Shown: positions 53,704-62,140, numbered from the stretch's first letter. The stretch is 64,000 nucleotides of DNA from Geoalkalibacter ferrihydriticus DSM 17813 (GCF_000820505.1 NZ_JWJD01000001.1:1321337-1385336); one strand, 5' to 3'. Notes: generated by a model not told the origin, from the letters alone. Numbers and translations: made by a program.

Positions 53704-53831
53704 GATAGAAGGGGAAACAACTTCGGGATAACCCAGTCATCCTGGTGGAGAAAAAACAGTGCAGAAAAATCACGTCATCTCTGCGTGCAATCTGCCGAAC
53801 CCCAACCCAGACATGAGGAGGAAGATTCAAC

Positions 53832-54236
53832 ATGGAAAACACATTTCGCAAAAGCCGCAAAGTTCTATTCGCCGGTGCCTTGATCGCGTCTCTGGCCCTT
53901 GCCGCGACGCCCGCCTTGGCGCAGCCCGGTTACGGCGCCGCACCGGCAGAGCAGGCGACAAGCCAGCAGTTTGACGCGCAGACCCTGGATCAATTTGCCG
54001 AAGCCGCCATTGCTTTGAGCGAGATTCAGGAAGAATTCGCCGAGCAGCTCCATGGCGTGCAGGATCAGGAACAAGCCATGGCTATGCAGGAGCAGATCAA
54101 CGAAAAAATGGTACAATCCGTTCAGGAGCAGGGTCTTGAGGTCCAGACCTATAACGCCATCGCCAATCAGATGAACGCCGACCCGCAACTGCAAGCCCAG
54201 GTTCAGCAATTGATCGTCGAAAAAATGGACAATTAA
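53832..54236 (+). CDS. DUF4168 secreted protein
   Basis: A 134-residue exported protein. Signal peptide ends ALAQ. The mature part is rich in Q and E and helical, with the DUF4168 pattern LDQFAEAAIALSEIQ and NAIANQMNADPQLQAQV. Members are found in the envelope of many proteobacteria and cyanobacteria without a known role. GAGGAGGAAG precedes the ATG. It has its own sigma-54 promoter and a terminator, so it is a single-gene unit probably under the divergent two-component system. Confidence 0.88.
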   Translation: MENTFRKSRKVLFAGALIASLALAATPALAQPGYGAAPAEQATSQQFDAQTLDQFAEAAIALSEIQEEFAEQLHGVQDQEQAMAMQEQINEKMVQSVQEQGLEVQTYNAIANQMNADPQLQAQVQQLIVEKMDN

Positions 54237-54256
54237 GCACTGCCGGGCATACGATG

Positions 54257-54294
54257 CGAGAAAAGGCGAGCCGCTGGTGGTTCGCCTTTTCTCG
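54257..54294 (+). terminator. Hairpin terminator after the DUF4168 gene
   Basis: CGAGAAAAGGCGA pairs perfectly with TCGCCTTTTCTCG around a 12-base loop; the T-run is inside the stem, so it also serves the opposite strand. Confidence 0.75.
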
Positions 54295-54379
54295 TTGGTG
54301 CGTGCTGCGGCGGACGGAAAGTTCAGGTGCAGACGCTGCGGCGTAAGGATTAAACCGTTTTTTCAGGCGGAGGGAAAAG

Positions 54380-55258
54380 ATGCGCAGGCACATTCCGGGA
54401 GTTCTGATTCTGTTTTATCTGCTGGGTGTGGTGAGCCTGATATTTATGCCGTCCGCGGTGCGCGCCGAGGCTTCCTGGGATGTCTGGCCGGACGTTCTGT
54501 ATGTGCCCACGCCCCCTGAGGTGGTGGAGGAGATGCTGCGTCTAGCCGAAGTGGGTCCTGGGGATGTCGTTTACGATCTGGGCAGCGGTGATGGGCGCAT
54601 CGTCATCGCCGCCGCGCGGGATCGCGGAGCGCGTGGCGTGGGGGTCGAGATTGATCCTCAACTGATTCGTCTGAGTAAGCGTAACGCCGAGCGTGAAGGT
54701 GTCGCCGAGCGGGTCAGGTTCATCGAGGAGGATCTGTTTCGCATGGATTTCAGCGCAGCCAGCGTCCTGACGCTCTACCTTTTGCCGGATCTCAATCTGC
54801 GCCTGCGTCCTGAGCTTTTCCGGCAGTTGCGACCGGGCACGCGCGTGGTGTCTCATGCCTTTCACATGGAGGACTGGACGCCCGACGAAGAAGCCCGTGT
54901 CGGTCGGCACGACATCTACTTCTGGGTCATCCCCGCCAATGTGTCGGGCCGCTGGACCTGGCGCATGCCCGCTGATTCCGAGGATGAACTCTACGAACTG
55001 GAACTGGAGCAGAAATTCCAGCAGGTCAGCGGGTTTCTGCGCAACGACGCCGGTCTGCATGCCCTGAACTGGGCCATTGTGCGGGGAGATCATCTGTTGC
55101 TGGTGTTCAACGAAGGTCCAGGCGATGCGATGATCCTTGAGGGGCGCCTGGCCGGCGAGACGTTGGAGGGAAGTCTGAGCCGCGCCGGTGCAGAGTCCCT
55201 TGCCTGGCGGGCCCTGCGTGAGCCCGGCACGATGAAGCCCCTGGAGACAGGATGGTGA
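54380..55258 (+). CDS. Exported or membrane-anchored class I SAM methyltransferase-like protein
   Basis: A 292-residue protein. It begins with a hydrophobic segment (LILFYLLGVVSLIFM) ending SAVRAEA, which reads as a signal peptide or anchor. Next comes the segment VLYVPTPPEVVEEML, then a Rossmann methyltransferase: SAM motif VYDLGSGDGRIVI, acidic end of beta-2 VEIDPQLI, and D-L-F-R. GGAGGGAAAA precedes the ATG. SAM is not expected outside the cytoplasm, so an exported methyltransferase is puzzling; inward anchoring or loss of catalysis are alternatives. The C-terminal 90 residues are a beta-rich domain. Confidence 0.8.
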   Translation: MRRHIPGVLILFYLLGVVSLIFMPSAVRAEASWDVWPDVLYVPTPPEVVEEMLRLAEVGPGDVVYDLGSGDGRIVIAAARDRGARGVGVEIDPQLIRLSKRNAEREGVAERVRFIEEDLFRMDFSAASVLTLYLLPDLNLRLRPELFRQLRPGTRVVSHAFHMEDWTPDEEARVGRHDIYFWVIPANVSGRWTWRMPADSEDELYELELEQKFQQVSGFLRNDAGLHALNWAIVRGDHLLLVFNEGPGDAMILEGRLAGETLEGSLSRAGAESLAWRALREPGTMKPLETGW

Positions 55259-55321
55259 AGCGCCGAATGCAGCGGCCCGCGTGTCGGCGGGCCGCTGGCC
55301 GGCAACAAGGTTCAGATTTTC

Positions 55322-55507
55322 TCAGGCGTTGGTCTCTTCCCATTTGATGGCATCGACAGGGCAGACATCGTCGCAGGCGCCGCAGTCGATGCAGGCATCC
55401 TTGTCGATGGTGTACATGGGATCTCCAGGGTGAATGGCTTCAACCGGACATACCGGCTCGCAGGCGCCGCAGGTGGTGCAGTCTTCCATGATGTAGTGCG
55501 TTCCCAT
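55322..55507 (-). CDS. Small 2[4Fe-4S] ferredoxin
   Basis: A 61-residue bacterial-type ferredoxin with two clusters: CTTCGACEPVCP and CIDCGACDDVCP. It carries low-potential electrons in the cytoplasm; aldehyde ferredoxin oxidoreductase is one conceivable partner. ACAGGAGGAA precedes the ATG. Single gene. Confidence 0.95.
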   Translation of the reverse strand: MGTHYIMEDCTTCGACEPVCPVEAIHPGDPMYTIDKDACIDCGACDDVCPVDAIKWEETNA

Positions 55508-55646
55508 AATTTTCCTCCTGTTCTGTGATTGCTGATTTCTTCCACTTGTCCCAGACTATAGCGACAATTTTCCCAGATGCAATTTCCCGCGTTTGCCCCC
55601 GGCATTTTTTTCTTGTGTGCCGGTGAGCAATCCAGCCGAGCGGACT

Positions 55647-56195
55647 TCAGTCCGCCTCGGGTGCCATCAATTCCAAGCGCCGGGCATTTATTTGCGCAGG
55701 CGACAGCTCCTGTCCTCGCCTTGGGCCGATATCCGCGGGCGCATAGAGTTCGGCGTCTTCGTCGAGCAGCGCTTCGTTGCCGAAATGCGTCAGAACGTGG
55801 TTGATCACAGCCGCCATTTCGATGTCATGGATATGGCCCATGGGCGGCATGGGTGCGCCCCAGCGCTCGCCGGTGAGGCCGTAGAGATGCAGATCAACGA
55901 TATATTCACGGCCGTTGGGGGGCTGAAAAAGTGCGGCGGTATGGCCCAGCGCGGGATACTGATCCCAGCCTGTCCCCTCGGCTCCATGGCAATTGGCGCA
56001 ATTGCGCAGATAGGCTTTTTTCCCCAGTTGCGACCAGACAAATTCCTGTTCAGAAACGGGTTCGAACCGGGCGAGGACGGTCGCTTCGTCCGTGACGACC
56101 AATTGTGCGGAGCGTGCCCAGGCAAACAGCGCCGCCGCGGCAACCAGGAACAGCACAATGATATAGGTGGCAATGAGGGTCAGAAGATGCCGCAT
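55647..56195 (-). CDS. Membrane-anchored monohaem cytochrome c
   Basis: A 182-residue protein with an uncleaved N-terminal helix (LIATYIIVLFLVAAAALFAW) and one haem site C-A-N-C-H-G near residue 70, with the distal methionine probably in PMPPMGH. The fold is class I cytochrome c, periplasmic. It starts 24 bases after the ferric-reductase-like gene, same strand, so the two form a unit that could pass electrons between the flavoprotein/quinone side and periplasmic acceptors. Confidence 0.9.
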   Translation of the reverse strand: MRHLLTLIATYIIVLFLVAAAALFAWARSAQLVVTDEATVLARFEPVSEQEFVWSQLGKKAYLRNCANCHGAEGTGWDQYPALGHTAALFQPPNGREYIVDLHLYGLTGERWGAPMPPMGHIHDIEMAAVINHVLTHFGNEALLDEDAELYAPADIGPRRGQELSPAQINARRLELMAPEAD

Positions 56196-56219
56196 GAATA
56201 GGTTTTCCCCTTTCCTGGA

Positions 56220-57536
56220 TCAGACCAGGTTGAAGCGTTCAAGATGAATGCATGCCTTGCTGACCCCGCGCTCTAAAAGGGTGTCGTGCACCGCATTCAT
56301 CATCGGCTCCGGGCCGCAGACGAAGAAGTTACGGTGAATCAGCTCCTTGGGCAGATTTCGTTCAAGAACTTCAGGGGTGATCATGCCCTGTTCCCCTTGC
56401 CAGTCATCCGGCGGCTCCTGAAGCACATAAACCAGTTTAAGGTCGAGCTGTTCCTTGAGCTGTTCGAGTTCTTCACGAAAGGCCAGATCCTCCCAGTTCC
56501 GATCGGCGTAGAGGAGCACGACCGGACGCGGGTCGTTGCGCTCGGCCATGCTGCGCAGAAAGGACAGCATGGGAGTGATTCCGATGCCCCCCGCGATAAA
56601 GACATAGCCGACTGCGGGATAGCGGTCGATGCAGAAAGCGCCGTGCGGACCATCGAGATGGGCCGGTGTGCCGGGCTGTACGTCTTTGATGGTGCTGGTG
56701 AAGTCGCCCAGAGCTTTGATGCCGAATTCCAGACGCTTGCGGGAGCCGGCACTTGAACTGAAACTGAAGGGATGCTCTTTGAGGGTGAAGGCGCCACCGA
56801 GCTTGAGCCAGGCGAATTGGCCGGGAAGAAATTCCATCCCCGCGTGCCCGTCCGCCTCCAGTATCAGGGTCCAGGTGTCACCGCGCTCCGGGCGGACCTC
56901 ACTCACCTGCCATGATTGCCTGCTCCGCTGCCACGCAGGCTTGATCAATCGCAGGTAGAGTACTAGCCCGACCATGGCCGTTGTTGCAACCACCCAGATC
57001 GCCTGCTTCCACCAGATATTGGTATAGAGGCCGGCGAGAGAGACATGGAGTTGCGCAGAAACAATGGCAAGAACGGCAAACACCAGATGAGAAAAGCGCC
57101 AATATTCATAGTTCAACTTTAATTTTTCGCGAAACAGCGATGTGATACCAAGGACCAGGAGGCAAAATACGCTAAACAGCGCGAAGCGGCTCGCCCAATT
57201 GCCTGACAGCGGGTTGAGAAGCTTCAGCCGTGAAGGATTGTCGATCATGATGATCAGAGGGTGAAGCAAAATGACGGCCAGCGCGACCAGGGCGAGACGA
57301 CGGTGAAGTTGCAGAATCACGTCGATGCCGTAAGGAGCGGTAAGCGATTTGAATCGTGCAATCAGCACAAACTGGATGGCAATCTGGGTCATGCCGAAAA
57401 AACCCAGGGCGAGGGAGAATTCGAGCCAGAAAGGACGGCCCGAAGGTGTCGGCGCAACCAGCAACAGCCACGTGGGAAGCAGCACCATCGCCAGGAAAAG
57501 AGCTATCCAGAAAAAACCGGAGATCATTTTATTCAC
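56220..57536 (-). CDS. Ferric reductase-like transmembrane flavoprotein
   Basis: A 438-residue protein. The N-terminal half has about six membrane helices with histidines for two b-haems (LHRRLALVALAVILLHPL; FSHLVFAVLAIVSAQLHV). The C-terminal half is an FNR module: FAD site EHPFSFSSS, NAD(P)H site IAGGIGITPMLSF, and the C-terminal CGPEPMM. This is the ferric reductase/NOX layout. A GTG at 57536 is the listed start (AAGGA 10 bases before); ATG at 57527 is an alternative. It is coupled with a cytochrome c gene. Confidence 0.9.
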   Translation of the reverse strand: MNKMISGFFWIALFLAMVLLPTWLLLVAPTPSGRPFWLEFSLALGFFGMTQIAIQFVLIARFKSLTAPYGIDVILQLHRRLALVALAVILLHPLIIMIDNPSRLKLLNPLSGNWASRFALFSVFCLLVLGITSLFREKLKLNYEYWRFSHLVFAVLAIVSAQLHVSLAGLYTNIWWKQAIWVVATTAMVGLVLYLRLIKPAWQRSRQSWQVSEVRPERGDTWTLILEADGHAGMEFLPGQFAWLKLGGAFTLKEHPFSFSSSAGSRKRLEFGIKALGDFTSTIKDVQPGTPAHLDGPHGAFCIDRYPAVGYVFIAGGIGITPMLSFLRSMAERNDPRPVVLLYADRNWEDLAFREELEQLKEQLDLKLVYVLQEPPDDWQGEQGMITPEVLERNLPKELIHRNFFVCGPEPMMNAVHDTLLERGVSKACIHLERFNLV

Positions 57537-57597
57537 TTAGGTCGAATCCTTTCACATCTGCGACGCGGGGACTGCACGATTGAAGGTGGTCGTCTTC

Positions 57598-57834
57598 TTA
57601 TTCTTCCTTCTCATCTTCTCTCTCTTCTTCGATTGTCTTGCCGATCGCCATCAAAATGAGCGGAGTGTAGGAACTGCCTCTGATCGTCTCAGCCCAATCC
57701 GCTAAGGCATCCGGAGTGACATGCTCCTGCACGGGCGTCCAGCGCCAGACAGCGGTCATTACCAGGGCGGCGGCCAATATGCCGACCAGGACCCACCCTT
57801 TGCGAGATAAAGTTTTCTTCTTCTCTTGTGACAC
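57598..57834 (-). pseudogene. TVP38/TMEM64 (VTT) membrane protein, N-terminal remnant
   Basis: A 78-residue frame from a GTG with GGAGG 8 bases upstream. One membrane helix (GWVLVGILAAALVMTAVW) and then WRWTPVQEHVTPDALADW, the opening of TVP38/SNARE-associated proteins; the VTT domain itself is missing and replaced by a short acidic end. It may still be translated, but it cannot be a working VTT protein. Confidence 0.6.
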
Positions 57835-57902
57835 TTTGAAGCCTCCCGCATTGCGCCTTCGGCGGCATTGACGTTGACCAAGGGGCTGTCTCAGTAGCAA
57901 CT

Positions 57903-57941
57903 GTTCAGCATCTGCCGCCGGTCGCGGCAGCATCGCTTGCG
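57903..57941. repeat. Dispersed palindromic (REP-like) repeat, copy 2
   Basis: GTTCAGCATCTGCCGCCGGT then CGCGGCAGCATCGCTTGCG; TGCCGC and GCGGCA form a hairpin. Compensatory differences from copy 1 keep the layout. Confidence 0.6.
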
Positions 57942-58117
57942 GGACAATTCGCAAAACTGGTCATGGAATCCTCGCTAAAAGTTTGGGTATCCCCTTGAGA
58001 GTGTTTGGCGAATGGCTTTTCAGCGTACCGAATTAACCGACCTATGCAACTGCTGGATCCTTTTTGCTACAATGAAGGGGATATGGGAAGCGAAGTCATT
58101 GTGACAAAGGAGGTTCA

Positions 58118-58291
58118 GTGGAAATTTTTCTTGCATGGGTACTTTTTGGTGTTGCTGCCGGGGCTCTGGCCAAGGGCAAAAACCGCAACGTCGTTTTATG
58201 GGCTATCATTGGGCTGCTGATCGGGCCCTTTGCGCTGCTGATCGTCGGCATGATGAAACCGGGCCCCGGCCCCGACCAGGGTTTTCATTAG
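58118..58291 (+). CDS. Small membrane protein (57 residues)
   Basis: The GTG start at 58118 follows AAAGGAGG by 6 bases, a strong site. The product has two hydrophobic segments (FLAWVLFGVAAGALA and VLWAIIGLLIGPFALLIVGM) joined by a basic turn (KGKNRN) and a proline-glycine tail. Similar short two-helix proteins are common in bacteria without a known role. An extended -10 (TGCTACAAT, 58065-58073) stands about 45 bases upstream. Easily missed because of its size and GTG start. Confidence 0.65.
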   Translation: MEIFLAWVLFGVAAGALAKGKNRNVVLWAIIGLLIGPFALLIVGMMKPGPGPDQGFH

Positions 58292-58483
58292 CCTTTCTGT
58301 GCCTGTTGACCTCAGGGATTAAAGCGTTATTCTTTGCTCTCGCGGGCCCTGCCGCTTGCGGTTGTTATAATGGATTGGGCAGTGACCTGATGCCGCTTCG
58401 GAATTCAGGCAGCTTTTGAATGCAGCCGAATTTCCGGACGCATCTAACAACCATTCAGCATAAGCAAGGGAGGCTTTATTCGC

Positions 58484-59914
58484 ATGACACCTTTTCGCTA
58501 CTCCGCTCTGCTGACCGATTTCTACGAACTGACCATGCTGGCCGGGTATTTTGAGAAAGGCATGCATGAGGATGAGGCTGTTTTCGACCTGTTTTTTCGT
58601 AAAAATCCCTTTAAGGGCAGTTATGCGGTGTTCGCCGGTCTCGAAACGGCGCTGCGCTATCTTGAAGAGCTGCGCTTTACCGACGAAGACATCGCTTATC
58701 TCGACGCCCTGGGCAAGTTCTCGGCCGATTTCCTCGACTACCTGCGCGACTTTCGCTTCAGGTGCAAGGTTATCGCCCCGCCGGAAGGAACCCTTATTTT
58801 CAATCACGAACCCTTGCTGACGGTGGAAGGCAAGCTGGCTGAAGCGCAGCTGGTGGAAACGGCCCTGCTCAACATCGTCAACTATCAGACCCTTATCGCC
58901 ACCAAGGCGGCGCGCATACAGGGGGCCGCCGGCGATGGCGTGGTGCTTGAATTCGGTCTGCGTCGCGCGCACGGTCCCGACGGTGGTTTGAGTGCGGCGC
59001 GCGGCGCATTCATCGGTGGTGTGCGCAGCACCAGCAATGTCTGGGCGGGACAGGTCCTCGGTATTGAAGTGAAGGGCACTCATGCACATAGTTGGGTCAT
59101 GGCCTTTGCCGATGAGCTGAGTTCGTTTCGCGCCTATGCCGATGTGTTTCCCGACAGCGCGGTACTGCTGGTCGACACCTACGACACACTCAGAAGCGGT
59201 GTCCCCAACGCGATTACCGTGGCACAGGAACTACGCGACAAAGGCCATGAACTGCTCGGCATTCGTCTTGACTCTGGAGATTTGGCCTATCTCAGCAAGC
59301 AGGCCCGACACATGCTCGACGAGGCGGGATTCCCCGAGGTCAAGATCGTCGCCTCCAATGAACTCGATGAATACGTGATCGATTCCATCCGCAAAGAGGG
59401 CGGGCGGATTGATATCTATGGAGTGGGGACCAACCTCGTCACGGCTGCGGGTGAAGGCGGCGGGCATCTCGGCGGGGTGTATAAGCTGGTGCGCCACGCC
59501 GGCCGGCCCAAGCTCAAGGTGACAAGCGATGTGGCCAAGGCGACGCTGCCGGATCGCAAGCGGCTGATCCGGGTCGTCGAGCCGGACGGGACCTTTCATC
59601 AGGACGTGATGTGCTGCGAAAATGAGAGCCTTAAGCCTGGGGATATGGTTTTCGATCCGACCAATCCGGCGCACCGCAAAAAAATTCCCGAGGGTGTGCA
59701 GTGCGAAGATTTGCGCCAGGTGTGGATGGACGATGGGAAAATCAAGAAAGAACTTCCGGCGCTGGACGCCTGCGCCGATCATTGCGCCGCCCAGTTGAAA
59801 AGAATGCCCAACGGCTGTCTGCGCTTGTACAATCCCCATATCTATAAGGTCTCCATCAGCCAGGGGCTGAACGCGTTGCGCAGCCGCCTGATGGAAAAAT
59901 ACCTGGAAGACTGA
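58484..59914 (+). CDS. pncB: Nicotinate phosphoribosyltransferase
   Basis: A 476-residue enzyme that joins nicotinate to PRPP for NAD salvage. Features: LLTDFYELTMLAGY at the N-terminus, EFGLRRAHGPDGG, the histidine region GTHAHSWVM (autophosphorylated His in the family), LLVDTYDT, GIRLDSGDLA and YGVGTNLVT. Length fits the long bacterial form. GGGAGG lies 11 bases before the ATG. The gene stands alone; the end overlaps the decayed frame of a minus-strand phosphoribosyltransferase fragment. Confidence 0.95.
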   Translation: MTPFRYSALLTDFYELTMLAGYFEKGMHEDEAVFDLFFRKNPFKGSYAVFAGLETALRYLEELRFTDEDIAYLDALGKFSADFLDYLRDFRFRCKVIAPPEGTLIFNHEPLLTVEGKLAEAQLVETALLNIVNYQTLIATKAARIQGAAGDGVVLEFGLRRAHGPDGGLSAARGAFIGGVRSTSNVWAGQVLGIEVKGTHAHSWVMAFADELSSFRAYADVFPDSAVLLVDTYDTLRSGVPNAITVAQELRDKGHELLGIRLDSGDLAYLSKQARHMLDEAGFPEVKIVASNELDEYVIDSIRKEGGRIDIYGVGTNLVTAAGEGGGHLGGVYKLVRHAGRPKLKVTSDVAKATLPDRKRLIRVVEPDGTFHQDVMCCENESLKPGDMVFDPTNPAHRKKIPEGVQCEDLRQVWMDDGKIKKELPALDACADHCAAQLKRMPNGCLRLYNPHIYKVSISQGLNALRSRLMEKYLED

Positions 59915-59929
59915 TCATTCTTTGGCCCG

Positions 59930-60087
59930 GCCGGTGAGCCGCCGGCGGGAATCCCCAGTACCAGAGGATCATGTGATTTAAGCGCGGTGAGCATGCCGGC
60001 AAGCACCTCCCCGGCATGGGCGCGGTCACGGAAGATCTGACGGCGCTCGCGCAATTCCTTGAGCTCAAACAGGTTCTCCCCTCCCAT
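59930..60087 (-). pseudogene. Phosphoribosyltransferase N-terminal remnant
   Basis: About 50 residues (LFELKELRERRQIFRDRAHA, then GEVLAGML and VLGIPAGGSPAG) match the start of the PRTase proteins that open FRDR-x-AG and contain V-L-G-x-P-x-G-G. The PRPP loop is gone and the frame runs into pncB DNA. The gap 59915-60220 holds nothing else. Confidence 0.6.
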
Positions 60088-60220
60088 GCGATTTCCCCCT
60101 CGTTCGTATCTGTCGTTTTCTGGCACTGGCCGTTTGATGTGTTAGAAATAAAGCATACCAGTCTGTGTCGGTGTCACCAGCGACAGGCATGGAACACAGA
60201 CAATCTTCAGGAGATCTTTC

Positions 60221-61000
60221 ATGCTCGGTGCACTGGCGGGAGATATCATCGGTTCGCGCTTTGAACATGCGAACATCAAGCGCAAGGATTTCGCTCTTTT
60301 TCACCCCGAATGTACGTTTACCGACGACAGCGTCTTGAGCATCGCCCTGGCTGAGAGTCTTCTCGACCAGCAGGATTTCGCCGGGACCCTGCGCCGTTAT
60401 TACCAGGATTATCCCCATGCCGGTTACGGCGGCTATTTCCATCGTTGGGCGCAGGATTCCGGCATGGGGCCCTACAACAGTTTCGGCAACGGCTCGGCGA
60501 TGCGCACCAGTCCGGTGGGATGGTATTACGACGACCTTGAGCAGGCGTTGGCTGCGGCTCAAGACCAGGCCGCAGTGACCCACGATCATCCCGAAGGCAT
60601 CAAGGGGGCACAGGCGGTGGTTGCCGCCATCCAGTTGGCCCGGCAGGGAAAAAGTAAAAAGGAAATCAAAGCCGACATTCAGTGGCGCTGCGGCTACGAC
60701 CTGCAACGCCGTCTCGATGACATTCGTCCGAATTATGTTTTTGATGTGACCTGCCAGGGGTCTGTGCCCGAGGCGATCATCGCTTTTCTTGAAGCGCAGA
60801 ATTTCGAGGATGCGATCCGCAACGCGATCTCTCTCGGCGGGGATTCAGATACCATCGCCTGCATCACCGGCAGCATTGCCGAGGCTTTTTTCGGCGGTGT
60901 GCCCTCTGCGATTACACAGGAGGTGTTCAAGCGCCTTGATCCGGCCCTGGCCGAGGTCACACAGCGCTTTTACCGTGAAGTGGTCGAACCGAAACTCTGA
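60221..61000 (+). CDS. ADP-ribosylglycohydrolase (DraG family)
   Basis: A 259-residue all-helical hydrolase. The two-metal site is visible: F-T-D-D-S near residue 37 and G-G-D-S-D-T near residue 207, with THDHPEG between. These remove ADP-ribose from proteins or cleave related compounds. No ADP-ribosyltransferase (DraT-like) gene or nif gene is adjacent, so a nitrogenase role is not supported. Nicotinate phosphoribosyltransferase upstream is a loose NAD-metabolism link. AGGAGAT lies 8-9 bases before the ATG. Confidence 0.88.
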   Translation: MLGALAGDIIGSRFEHANIKRKDFALFHPECTFTDDSVLSIALAESLLDQQDFAGTLRRYYQDYPHAGYGGYFHRWAQDSGMGPYNSFGNGSAMRTSPVGWYYDDLEQALAAAQDQAAVTHDHPEGIKGAQAVVAAIQLARQGKSKKEIKADIQWRCGYDLQRRLDDIRPNYVFDVTCQGSVPEAIIAFLEAQNFEDAIRNAISLGGDSDTIACITGSIAEAFFGGVPSAITQEVFKRLDPALAEVTQRFYREVVEPKL

Positions 61001-61193
61001 AATGAGCTACGTCTGCGCATTTGATGATCTGCGCGACCCTATGGGTCTGATGATGGGGGTGAGCCGTGGGGGGCTGCCTTTGAGGGTTCGTCAAGTGGTG
61101 CCGGTGATGACCTGATGCAGGCGTTTACCTGGCGCAGATGCTCAGTGAGGAGGAAGAAGTTACCGGCGAAAAAGTTCTCGAAATCCTGGGAGA

Positions 61194-61937
61194 TCAAGGC
61201 CTTTGACCGGAGTTTTCTTCGCACTTGAGATATGCGAGCAGGCGCGCGACAATATGCTCGATCTGAGCCACGCTGGAGAGAACGGCCGATATATGGTCTT
61301 GGCATCCTCCATCTGCCTGTGTTTTTCGGCAGTGTTCGGCCAGCATCTGAGCATGCCCTTGAAGAAGAGTTGTCGGTGTTTTCAGCTCGCTTAAAATGGA
61401 TTTCAGTTGGTCTTCACGCTGTTCCTGCAACTTTTTGAGGAGGGTAATGTCGGTCAGGCTCAGCACAGCGCCTTCCGGCCTGACCTCGCTGACGAAGGTG
61501 GGACTCAGGTTGGCCAAAAAGTAGAAAGTTTTCGTGCCCGATTGAAGAGTTACAATTTCACTGGGCCGGCTTTCCTGTTTTTCGATGACCTGGTCAAGAA
61601 GGTCCTTGTTGAAGGGTAGAACGAATTTCCCATTGTGATCCAGACGCCACAGGATGGTTTGGGAGAACAGGCTATCCTGGTGTTGTTCGAGGGATGGGCC
61701 AAAAATCTCCCGTGCGACCGTATTGTAATTTTTAAGCCGGCCTTCGCAATTAAAAACCAGCACGGCATTGGGCAGCGTAGAGAGCAGACCGCTGAATTTT
61801 GTCGGTCTTGAGTCCCTTTCTTCGCCCGCGTCGACATCCTCCGTCGTGTCTTTCAGCGCATCAACCGCTTCACGAATCAGTGACCTCAGATCTTGGGGAT
61901 CCTTGTTGAAGATAAGGGAATTCTTATCTTGACCCAT
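61194..61937 (-). CDS. PAS-domain protein with a degenerate HisKA-like helix pair
   Basis: A 247-residue protein: a helical start, a PAS domain (LLSTLPNAVLVFNCEGRLKN to GAVLSLTDITLLKKL), and a HisKA-like segment reading I-L-S-E-L-K-T-P-T-T, where the phospho-accepting histidine of H-E-L-R-T-P is serine. No ATPase domain follows. It cannot work as a kinase and may be a sensory adaptor or a truncation. Start at 61937 has GGAGGG about 11 bases upstream. Between it and the DraG gene (61001-61193) are only broken frames. Confidence 0.75.
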   Translation of the reverse strand: MGQDKNSLIFNKDPQDLRSLIREAVDALKDTTEDVDAGEERDSRPTKFSGLLSTLPNAVLVFNCEGRLKNYNTVAREIFGPSLEQHQDSLFSQTILWRLDHNGKFVLPFNKDLLDQVIEKQESRPSEIVTLQSGTKTFYFLANLSPTFVSEVRPEGAVLSLTDITLLKKLQEQREDQLKSILSELKTPTTLLQGHAQMLAEHCRKTQADGGCQDHISAVLSSVAQIEHIVARLLAYLKCEENSGQRP

Positions 61938-62070
61938 AATTGGGTGCCCTCCTTCGCGTATTGGTGGCTGTAGTAAAATTTGACATTAAGCAAAAACACT
62001 GAACGTAATTCAATGAAAAAAAATAGCATTCTGTTTGCGATCTATGTTAATAGATCAATTTATAAGCACA

Positions 62071-62084
62071 ATGATAAAAATCAA
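62071..62084. promoter_or_regulatory. FNR/Crp-like palindrome
   Basis: ATGAT-AAAA-ATCAA differs from TTGAT-N4-ATCAA at one base. It is 57 bases before the Crp-family gene and 134 from the divergent PAS gene, so it could serve either; autoregulation is possible. Confidence 0.4.
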
Positions 62085-62140
62085 TTTTTAAAAAAATAAA
62101 ATCTCAGAGCATTGAATTTATTTATGGGATTGGAAACACA

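Larger units (their letters stand above)
53403..53831. other. Divergent regulatory gap: kinase gene and DUF4168 gene
   Basis: It contains a dispersed repeat (53429-53470) and a sigma-54 promoter (53688-53703), and otherwise AT-rich DNA. No gene is seen. Confidence 0.5.

Noticed and set aside
60221..61000. DraG gene as a nitrogenase regulator
   Set aside because: No draT, nif or ammonium transporter gene is visible; DraG-type hydrolases have many roles.
61001..61193. Short frames after the DraG gene, one ending YLAQMLSEEEEVTGEKVLEI-like
   Set aside because: It vaguely recalls the end of an FtsH-type protein but is too short and broken to support a call.
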